Source: Candidatus Zixiibacteriota bacterium
GTDB lineage: Bacteria > Zixibacteria > MSB-5A5 > JAABVY01 > JAHJOQ01
Assembly (NCBI GenBank): GCA_024275215.1
Contig: JAJRZO010000039.1
Coordinates: 1-12,841 of the forward strand
Length of the DNA: 12,841 nt
Direction of reading: 5' to 3'
The notes under the pieces were generated by a model. That model searched no databases, was not told where the DNA came from, and saw only the letters and a program-made list of their open reading frames with translations. The position numbers and the translations under genes are program-made. Positions 7,076-12,841 of the stretch are shown here, in pieces (the first letter of the stretch is position 1; each line of letters opens with the position of its first letter).

Positions 7076-9502
7076 ATGAAACAAATATATGTTCTGATCC
7101 TGTTTTTCATGTTTATCTCAGTTCAGCCGTCTCCGGCGGAGACAGTACGGTATCCCTCTGTCGAGTACCCCGTCCCACCGCAATCGGTAGCTAATGCCTC
7201 GGGAGCGGATGGTTTTTTCTTCAACCCCGCCTCGCTGAAATCAGACAATGAGCTGGATATTACTTACTATCATTCATTCAACGATTCCACATTCAACGGC
7301 GACAATGGACTTGCGACTGCTCGTCTTGGTGCGGGATTCTCATATTTCAAACTTCGTCTTGACGGTAAACCCGGAATCAATTCCTGGTCGCTGGGTTTGG
7401 CATCGAAATTCGGCAAACGCATCTTCGTTGGAACAAGCTACACGTTTTACAAGACTGACAGGGAGGGGTATCACAACGATCATTTCTGGAAAGTCGGATT
7501 GATCTATCGTCCCAACAGGCGACTCTCCATAGCCGCAGTTGCAGACAATATCAACAGAATGGAATTCGATGGCAAAAGAACCAGACGGGATTATACGATT
7601 GGAGCGGGAATCCGACCAGCTCACGAACGGATAACACTCTCCGCCGACTACAGATTTTTTGCGGATGAATCCTTTAGTGACGGCACATTCACTGGTTACG
7701 GAAGCGTTGTCTTGAAAGATGGCCTGGTGTTGAAAGGATATGTTGATGAATACTGGGCATTCGGAGTCGGGCTATCCGTATCGTTCGGCCAGTCGACTTC
7801 GACAGCTTACGCGAGGTTCAACAGGAACAGCCATTTTTCCAGTGGAATCCTGTCGCATAGTCTGAGCCGCAACTCCAGAGGGTATGCGATTGGTAGAAAC
7901 ACCAGACATGTCGAGTTGAAACTGTCGGTAGCATATCCTGAAGAAAAGCTGGAGAGCAATCTCTGGAAAAAAAGCAATCGGACATTCGGCGACCTTGTAC
8001 TCGGTTTTGATCGATTGATTGCCGATCCGTCAGTGACAGGTGTGTCGATATATATCGATTCTCCGAAACTCGGCTTCGCACAGATCGAGGAACTTAGATC
8101 GGCAATTCTCAAACTTCGCCAACACGGCAAGATGGTGACAGTCTTTCTCGCCCCGCTCTCGGGAACAGGAGCATATTTCCTTGCCTCGGCAGCCGACAAA
8201 ATCGCAATGCAAAAATTCGACGCGCTGAACATAACCGGGTTGCTGGCCGAGGTTACTTTCTACAAAGGAACACTCGAAAAACTCGGTATCGAGGCACAGA
8301 TGGAAGCAATCGGCGAATACAAGTCCGCTCCCGAATTGTTGACTCGCGACAGTATGTCCGTCTACCATAAAGAGGCAATCAATGACCTTCTTGATGACAT
8401 CTGGGAAACATTGATCGACGGTATCAGCGAATCACGTCACATTTCCAAAACAGACCTTCGAACTCTTATCGATCATGCTCCTCTCACATCTCGTGAGGCA
8501 CTCGACGCCGGGTTGATCGACACAGTTCTCCAGCCAGACGAATTCGAGGAATGGGCTGCCAAATTACAAAAAAACAGGCGGGAATCATTTGATAGTTATC
8601 TGACCGGAAACAAATACTCCACGCGGTGGGATACACCCGACAAGATTGCCGTAATACCCGCTGAAGGAGAGATTGTCAGGGGGCACAGTTCAAACAGACC
8701 ATATTTCGGCAAAACCCTCGGGTCTGTGAATCTTGTAAGTGCAATCAAGCGTGTCCGGAAGAAAAACGATGTGAAAGCGGTGATTCTCAGGGTCAACAGC
8801 CCCGGCGGTGAATCATTCGGATCCGAGGCGATCAGACGCGAACTCGAACTGACACGAAAGATCAAGCCGGTGATTGTTTCGATGGGCAATGTCGCAGCAT
8901 CGGGAGGGTATCATATATCGTCGGCCTCGGACTATATCCTGTCTCAAAGGACAACGGTAACAGGTTCAATTGGCGTGTTTTATGGAAAGCTCGACCTTTC
9001 CGGGCTACGCGAGAAAATCGGATTTTCGACATATTTTCTCAAGCGCGGAATGAATGCCGATTTGTATACATGGGACAAAGGATTCACCGATGATCAGCGA
9101 TTGAAGATGCGCGATCTTATCAAGCTTGTCTATGATGATTTTATAACAAGTGTTGCAAATAACAGAGGCATGACGCCCGAAGAGGTCGATCTGGTTGCGC
9201 GCGGACGAGTCTGGAGCGGCAAACGAGCTGTCGAAAACAATCTTGTGGATCGTGTGGGCGGACTATCGGATGCGATTACCGAGGCATGCGCGCGTGCTGG
9301 AATCGACCGCGGTGAAACAGAAGTAGAAATCATTCCAACTCGCAGGCAGTCGCTCATTCCACAGTTTCCAGGTTTGGCTTTCGCATCCGAGCTGATAGAT
9401 ATTGTGATCGGCGGCAAATCTCAGAAAAGTTCAACAGACATGAATACTCCACTGACAACCGGTCTTCTCTACCGCAACCCGTATGACATTCTGATCAGGT
9501 AA
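7076..9502 (+). CDS. sppA: Outer-membrane barrel fused to SppA-type (S49) signal peptide peptidase
   Basis: This 808-residue protein is clearly longer than E. coli SppA (618). Residues 1-21 form a signal peptide ending SPA. Residues about 25-270 look like an outer-membrane barrel: SGADGFFFNPASL is the N-terminal signature of PorV/FadL-like barrels. Amphipathic strands follow, such as WSLGLASKFGKRIFVGTSY, VGLIYRPNRRLSIAAVADN and YTIGAGIRPAHERITLSAD. From about 300 to 750 lies a complete two-half SppA. The N-half carries the catalytic Lys in EYKSA (Lys416). The C-half has VNSPGGESFGSEAIRRE, the catalytic Ser in AASGGY (Ser609) and TVTGSIGVFYGK. The Lys-Ser spacing of 193 is close to the 200 of the E. 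coli enzyme (Lys209/Ser409). SppA normally degrades cleaved signal peptides at the inner membrane. A barrel anchor would instead place this protease at the outer membrane, probably facing the periplasm; that placement is inference. Confidence 0.9.
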   Translation: MKQIYVLILFFMFISVQPSPAETVRYPSVEYPVPPQSVANASGADGFFFNPASLKSDNELDITYYHSFNDSTFNGDNGLATARLGAGFSYFKLRLDGKPGINSWSLGLASKFGKRIFVGTSYTFYKTDREGYHNDHFWKVGLIYRPNRRLSIAAVADNINRMEFDGKRTRRDYTIGAGIRPAHERITLSADYRFFADESFSDGTFTGYGSVVLKDGLVLKGYVDEYWAFGVGLSVSFGQSTSTAYARFNRNSHFSSGILSHSLSRNSRGYAIGRNTRHVELKLSVAYPEEKLESNLWKKSNRTFGDLVLGFDRLIADPSVTGVSIYIDSPKLGFAQIEELRSAILKLRQHGKMVTVFLAPLSGTGAYFLASAADKIAMQKFDALNITGLLAEVTFYKGTLEKLGIEAQMEAIGEYKSAPELLTRDSMSVYHKEAINDLLDDIWETLIDGISESRHISKTDLRTLIDHAPLTSREALDAGLIDTVLQPDEFEEWAAKLQKNRRESFDSYLTGNKYSTRWDTPDKIAVIPAEGEIVRGHSSNRPYFGKTLGSVNLVSAIKRVRKKNDVKAVILRVNSPGGESFGSEAIRRELELTRKIKPVIVSMGNVAASGGYHISSASDYILSQRTTVTGSIGVFYGKLDLSGLREKIGFSTYFLKRGMNADLYTWDKGFTDDQRLKMRDLIKLVYDDFITSVANNRGMTPEEVDLVARGRVWSGKRAVENNLVDRVGGLSDAITEACARAGIDRGETEVEIIPTRRQSLIPQFPGLAFASELIDIVIGGKSQKSSTDMNTPLTTGLLYRNPYDILIR

Positions 9503-9548
9503 TCACTCAAAGCTCATTAAAATATACTCTTGCATGTCCATCTTTTTG

Positions 9549-9577
9549 TTGACGAAAACAGTCCTTGTTTGTAGATA
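9549..9577 (+). promoter_or_regulatory. Possible promoter of the porin gene
   Basis: TTGACG (9549-9554) and TAGATA (9572-9577) are separated by 17 nt in the 138-bp gap before the porin gene. The -35 box is good and the -10 box is poor. A leader of about 55 nt would carry the strong AAAGGAG site. Confidence 0.35.
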
Positions 9578-9628
9578 TCTGAATCTAATTGTAACTCGTT
9601 GATGATTGAAGGAATTATGAAGAATTTC

Positions 9629-9635
9629 AAAGGAG
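9629..9635 (+). promoter_or_regulatory. Ribosome binding site deciding the start at 9641
   Basis: AAAGGAG is 5 nt before ATG 9641, the strongest ribosome site in the window. Earlier in-frame starts (TTG 9599, ATG 9602, ATG 9617) would put extra residues before the signal peptide. Confidence 0.85.
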
Positions 9636-9640
9636 CAAAC

Positions 9641-10873
9641 ATGAAATCTGTTACTGTGACTTTGTTGCTTGCTGCAGTTTTGATGATGACGACAGCCTTT
9701 GCGGGTGATCCTGCTGACAATCTCAAGATCAGCGCACAGATGAGAGCGCGTGCCGAAGGATTTAATCGGATGTTCAGTAGTGATTATGCTACCAGGAGCT
9801 TTGCTCTGCTGAGAACGCGCGTGAATCTTGATTTTTATAAGGGCTTACCTGTGAGCGGATTCATTCAGTTTCAGGATTCGAGAGTAATGGGTGACAGCAG
9901 CCTCGGATCGGGAAGACTCAATAACGATATGAATGTCGGCATCCATCAGGCTTATGTCCTTCTCGACAACCCGTGTATTGATGATCTGTATATGAAGATT
10001 GGCAGGTTCGAATATGTCAAAGGAAATGAAAGACTGTTCGGATCGGTCGGCTGGAGCAATGTTGGCCGGACATGGGATGGAGCGATAATAGGATATGACA
10101 ATGGGAAAGTCAGAGTCGAAGGACTTGCATTTGTCAAAAACGAGCGTGTGATAAATGTAAATGACGATGCCTTTGTCACGGGGATATACACTCAGATTCT
10201 CGGTCCCCAGATCGACCTGTTTGCGATTCTTGATCTCGACATGAAGCGCGACAGCCTGGACAACATTTTTATGAATCGGTTTACGGTGGGTTTTTATCAT
10301 CACGGTAGCAATACACAATTCGATTACACAACAAATCTTGCTTTCCAATCCGGTAAGACGATGTACGATTCTATGGATATAGGCGCGTATCTCGCAACGA
10401 TTGAAGTAGGCTTTACGCCTGAAACAGCACCGCAGTTTCGTCTGGCCGCAGGTGTCGACATTACATCCGGCGATGATGACTTCACTGATGATGAACTGAA
10501 TGCGTTTAACAACATGTATTACACCGGGCACAAATTTCGTGGTCACATGGATTACTTTGTCAACTCGAAATACTTCGACCTGAATTACGGGCTGCATGAT
10601 TTCTATCTTACCGGGCGTTACAACCCGAAGAAAAAGACATCTCTGAACGGACAATTTCACTATTTTGCGTCGGATGCCAGCTACTTCTCAGTTATCGACA
10701 GCAACAAGGTGACTGCGCTCGGAATTGAAGCAGACCTGTTCGTTAAGCACAAATTGTATGACAGATTCGCGGCGCAGGTTGGCGCGTCATTCTTCATTCC
10801 CGCCGAGGATGCCGTCGGTGAGAATCCCGATCCGGGCTGGTGGTTGTCTCTCCAGACAACCGCATCATTCTAA
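9641..10873 (+). CDS. Alginate-export-family outer-membrane porin
   Basis: This 410-residue predicted outer-membrane beta-barrel has a clean signal peptide (MKSVTVTLLLAAVLMMTTAFA, cut before Gly22). The mature part begins LKISAQMRARAEG and alternates amphipathic strands with acidic turns. Residues 121-147 contain GRFEYVKGNERLFGSVGW and SNVGRTWDG, which match the conserved block of the alginate_exp family (usually G-R-Q-E ... R-L-x-G-x-x-x-W-x-N-x-G-R-x-x-D). The protein ends in the aromatic-terminated strand WWLSLQTTASF, ending in Phe as barrel proteins often do. The family is named for AlgE, but most members are general or substrate-specific porins and nothing nearby suggests alginate synthesis, so the substrate is open. 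It has its own leader and ends at a strong terminator, so it is probably transcribed alone. Confidence 0.87.
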   Translation: MKSVTVTLLLAAVLMMTTAFAGDPADNLKISAQMRARAEGFNRMFSSDYATRSFALLRTRVNLDFYKGLPVSGFIQFQDSRVMGDSSLGSGRLNNDMNVGIHQAYVLLDNPCIDDLYMKIGRFEYVKGNERLFGSVGWSNVGRTWDGAIIGYDNGKVRVEGLAFVKNERVINVNDDAFVTGIYTQILGPQIDLFAILDLDMKRDSLDNIFMNRFTVGFYHHGSNTQFDYTTNLAFQSGKTMYDSMDIGAYLATIEVGFTPETAPQFRLAAGVDITSGDDDFTDDELNAFNNMYYTGHKFRGHMDYFVNSKYFDLNYGLHDFYLTGRYNPKKKTSLNGQFHYFASDASYFSVIDSNKVTALGIEADLFVKHKLYDRFAAQVGASFFIPAEDAVGENPDPGWWLSLQTTASF

Positions 10874-10904
10874 GAATTCCGATTTCATACCAGCTCATAA
10901 TGAC

Positions 10905-10930
10905 AAAGGCCGAACAATTGTTCGGCCTTT
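10905..10930. terminator. Perfect palindromic bidirectional terminator
   Basis: A 26-bp perfect palindrome (arm AAAGGCCGAACAA) lies 31 bp after the porin stop, between two convergent genes. The arms give a GC-rich stem flanked by AAA on one side and TTT on the other, so it can act in both directions. The trailing T-run is only three bases. Confidence 0.85.
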
Positions 10931-10967
10931 GGCGTAATTCCCGCAACCGACCTCTTAGTCAGTTGTG

Positions 10968-12674
10968 TCAGCAATCAAGTATCATATCTCCGTCCGGATC
11001 GCATGGCGCAGGTCCGCCGCCGAAGATATAGTTGATCAAGTACACGACATCATCGATATCTATGTTGCCTGAACAATCGGCATCACCCGCCGCAAGCGGA
11101 ACCGGAGCAGGTCCGCCGCCAAAGATGTAATTGATCAGATATACGACATCATCGATATCCACAGCGCCACTTGCATCAGCATCGCCACACAAATACGATT
11201 GCGATGGATTCGCAGTCATATCGATAAATATATCGGAGTTACCGGTCTGCTGGAAATCAGTGAATACCGTGTACGCGATAGAATCTTTGATCGCAATGCC
11301 AATGTACTCTCCGACCCAGTTGGTCGTCGGGGGTACTGTCAAATCCTGAATCACATAGCTGGATCCGAAGCTTGAAGCATTGTCAGTGCTGACCGCCATG
11401 TGTACCTGCGCTTCAGGAATTTGTGGGTGAGAAATTGTCTGGAACTGGTAGTACGCAATGTCCACAGTTCCGTTTGATTTCACAGCTACCCATGGTAACA
11501 CATCCGGATACTGGTTAGAATTGTCGCTAACTTGCACGGGAGTCTGCCATGTCACACCGGCATCGGTTGATCGTACGCAGAAAACATCAGCCTCATCGCT
11601 GCCGCTTAACCATGTTGCGCCGTAATCCGATGAATAGTTGGTGAATATATCCTGTAAACCCATTCCCATATAGACACATCTTGGATCCGGCCAGACAATG
11701 TTGACCCATCCATTTCCAGCAGTCATGTCGGGCGCTACCGAACCGAGTCCAAACGGCAAGGTTCCGGTGCTGATTAATACATCTGAACCCCATGTCTGTC
11801 CATTATCAGTTGATCTGTTGTAGAATATCTGCCCGCCCAAAAGATTGTCCATCCATGTGGCATAGACATAGTTCCCCTCCGATTCGAGATCAACACTCAC
11901 TGACATAATTCCTATTGAACTCACATCGAGTGGGCCGATGTCCGGGGATTGCCACGTAACGCCGTTATCGCTGGAATAGTCGAAGAAAATATCGGTTCCT
12001 GAACCTGTCATTCTGTTGTCATCCCAGCCGAGATATACATAACTGCCCTGGATATTCATCTCAAGGTCAAAGCAGTTATTACCGGCGTCACTTATCAATA
12101 TATCACCTACCCAACTGGTGCCATTGTTCGTTGATCGGTTGAAGTAGACTTCACTCATGCCGGTTCTGTCATCGGCAAAACATGCGTAGACATTTGAGCC
12201 GCTGCACTCTATGCCATCTCGCAAAGGCATGATAGAAAATGATATTCCAGTACCGGAACTTATTAGAGTCGATGTTGCCTGCCAGGTTTGACCGAAATCA
12301 CTCGAGTAATTGAAGTATGGTCTGTTTGAAGTACCTCCTGGGCGCCAATCGCTCCACATGCAGTAGACATATGATCCAGTGCATGCAAGTCTTGGGTCCG
12401 TTGATGAATTAGCGCCGGGTGCATCGCCATTGTCAACCCTGACTGTTCCCAACCATGTTGCGCCACCATCTGTCGACCGAGCGAGATAGATATCATCCAT
12501 GCCGTTACGGAAATCCTGAAATGCTACGTAGACATTATTACCGGTGCTGGTAATGTATGGATTCCCGGACATCGATGTCGTATTACCGTCGATATGTTGA
12601 TCTGACTGCCATGTCAGGCCATTGTCGGTAGATCGGTTGAAGTAGATATCAGAGTATGTGCCTGAACGATAGTC
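10968..12674 (-). CDS. Asp-box beta-propeller protein with C-terminal dockerin-like repeats (part after in-frame TAG)
   Basis: This is the C-terminal part of a large, probably secreted protein of unknown function. The first ATG is at 12572, giving 534 residues, but that Met lies inside a repeat unit, so it is not a natural start. Numbering from it, Asp-box motifs S-x-D-x-G-x-T-W or close variants occur near residues 33, 90, 147, 200, 254, 314, 335 and 395. Spacing is 53-60 residues except one gap of 21. These motifs mark blades of sialidase/BNR-type propellers. No sialidase catalytic set is evident. Residues about 461-523 hold two dockerin-like repeats, each with D-x-D-x-S-G-x-(V/I)-D-I-D-D-V-V-Y-L-I and then NYIFGGGPAP. 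These are EF-hand-like calcium-binding loops. The protein ends CDPDGDMILDC. The same frame continues upstream past a TAG at 12675-12677 to the window edge. Confidence 0.78.
   Translation of the reverse strand, partial: DYRSGTYSDIYFNRSTDNGLTWQSDQHIDGNTTSMSGNPYITSTGNNVYVAFQDFRNGMDDIYLARSTDGGATWLGTVRVDNGDAPGANSSTDPRLACTGSYVYCMWSDWRPGGTSNRPYFNYSSDFGQTWQATSTLISSGTGISFSIMPLRDGIECSGSNVYACFADDRTGMSEVYFNRSTNNGTSWVGDILISDAGNNCFDLEMNIQGSYVYLGWDDNRMTGSGTDIFFDYSSDNGVTWQSPDIGPLDVSSIGIMSVSVDLESEGNYVYATWMDNLLGGQIFYNRSTDNGQTWGSDVLISTGTLPFGLGSVAPDMTAGNGWVNIVWPDPRCVYMGMGLQDIFTNYSSDYGATWLSGSDEADVFCVRSTDAGVTWQTPVQVSDNSNQYPDVLPWVAVKSNGTVDIAYYQFQTISHPQIPEAQVHMAVSTDNASSFGSSYVIQDLTVPPTTNWVGEYIGIAIKDSIAYTVFTDFQQTGNSDIFIDMTANPSQSYLCGDADASGAVDIDDVVYLINYIFGGGPAPVPLAAGDADCSGNIDIDDVVYLINYIFGGGPAPCDPDGDMILDC
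11008..11159 (-). repeat. Tandem dockerin-like coding repeat, 99-bp period
   Basis: Positions 11008-11060 and 11107-11159 are copies of a 53-bp segment matching at 47 positions, offset by 99 bp (33 codons). All six differences are transitions and all are synonymous, so both copies encode the same DIDDVVYLINYIFGGGPAP stretch. This indicates duplication followed by selection for the protein sequence, or gene conversion. Confidence 0.85.
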
Positions 12675-12841
12675 CTACCAGACGACATAAACGTTGTTTC
12701 CTGAGTTGCTCATTCGAGGCAATAAGGAATTATTCGCTCCCGGTGTATCAGTATTATCGAGTGGACCTATGGCAGAGAGCTCCCATGTCTGACCATTGTC
12801 AGTAGAACGGTTGAAATAAATATCTCCGCCTCCGGGGCCTC
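12675..12841 (-). CDS. Asp-box protein, part before the in-frame TAG (truncated by window edge)
   Basis: The frame enters from the right edge and reads GGGDIYFNRSTDNGQTWE, then AIGPLDNTDTPGANNSLLPR, then SGNNVYVVW followed by TAG (12677-12675). After the stop the same frame continues DYRSGTYSDIYFNRSTDNG as the rest of one normal repeat unit. The fragment therefore belongs to the same gene as 10968-12674, split by one nonsense codon with no shift of frame or loss of spacing. Its upstream part, including any signal peptide, lies outside the window. Either the gene is a young pseudogene, the TAG is read through, or the base is a sequencing error. Confidence 0.75.
   Translation of the reverse strand, partial: GPGGGDIYFNRSTDNGQTWELSAIGPLDNTDTPGANNSLLPRMSNSGNNVYVVW

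Noticed and set aside
9845..10660. A 271-codon open frame on the minus strand inside the porin gene
   Set aside because: It is antisense to a well-supported porin, has no ribosome site, shows no domain, and its composition is that of a mirror of the porin codons.
9641..10873. Alginate export as the specific function of the porin
   Set aside because: Only the family resemblance supports it; no alginate polymerase, epimerase or lyase gene is nearby.
11008..11159. Evidence for a cellulosome
   Set aside because: Dockerin-like repeats occur in many non-cellulolytic bacteria, and no cohesin, scaffoldin or glycoside hydrolase is in the window.
10968..12572. The ATG at 12572 as a true start giving a complete 534-residue protein
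   Set aside because: It lies in the middle of a repeat unit, has no signal peptide or ribosome site, and the same repeat pattern continues in frame upstream.
10968..12841. Regular repeats suggestive of a CRISPR array
   Set aside because: The repeats are protein-coding Asp-box and dockerin units with diverged DNA and periods of 99 bp or about 160-180 bp, not short identical repeats with unique spacers.
1..12841. Genome-wide reassignment of TAG to an amino acid
   Set aside because: The EamA transporter ends naturally in TAG at the family's usual length and is followed by a hairpin; other genes use TGA or TAA as ordinary stops.
1..12841. Defence island, prophage, integron or biosynthetic cluster
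   Set aside because: No nuclease, helicase, integrase, phage structural or biosynthetic gene is present; the genes are envelope and housekeeping types.

Overview
The window looks like chromosomal DNA from a Gram-negative, diderm bacterium that is not a close relative of the usual model species. Five of the nine genes encode proteins with export signals, and three of those are predicted outer-membrane beta-barrels. One gene ends in two dockerin-like repeats of the form D-x-D-x-S-G-x-(V/I)-D-I-D-D-V-V-Y-L-I followed by NYIFGGGPAP. From memory, that tail recurs in uncultured FCB-group lineages such as Zixibacteria, so I lean to that group at moderate confidence. I see no tRNA, rRNA, CRISPR array, transposase, integrase or phage gene. 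Base composition looks even throughout.

Layout from left to right. (1) A truncated gene for a small two-helix membrane protein runs leftward off the edge. (2) Rightward genes follow for a secreted, cysteine-rich two-domain protein and an EamA-type drug/metabolite transporter. (3) A leftward gene encodes an 876-residue patatin-like phospholipase with POTRA domains and a C-terminal BamA-like barrel (type Vd secretion architecture). It converges on the transporter across a hairpin and diverges from the next gene. (4) A rightward SpoU/TrmH-family RNA methyltransferase is followed, probably in the same transcript, by a secreted DUF4097-like beta-helix protein. (5) A rightward gene fuses an apparent outer-membrane barrel to a complete two-half SppA (S49) serine protease. 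(6) A rightward gene encodes an alginate-export-family porin and ends in a perfect 26-bp palindromic terminator. (7) A leftward gene for an Asp-box (sialidase/BNR-like) beta-propeller protein with a dockerin tail enters from the right edge. It is interrupted by a single in-frame TAG.

There is no obvious single pathway; the common theme is the cell envelope. Two genes join a hydrolase (patatin, SppA) to an outer-membrane barrel, and others encode secreted beta-rich proteins. The most interesting points are the barrel-SppA fusion, the in-frame amber codon with the same frame continuing on both sides, and the start regions. Three genes lack a Shine-Dalgarno sequence and instead carry TTGnCA-(17/18)-TAnnnT exactly 35 nt before the ATG, suggesting leaderless mRNAs. 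The other five genes with visible starts all have a clear Shine-Dalgarno sequence. I found no defence, mobile or biosynthetic system.
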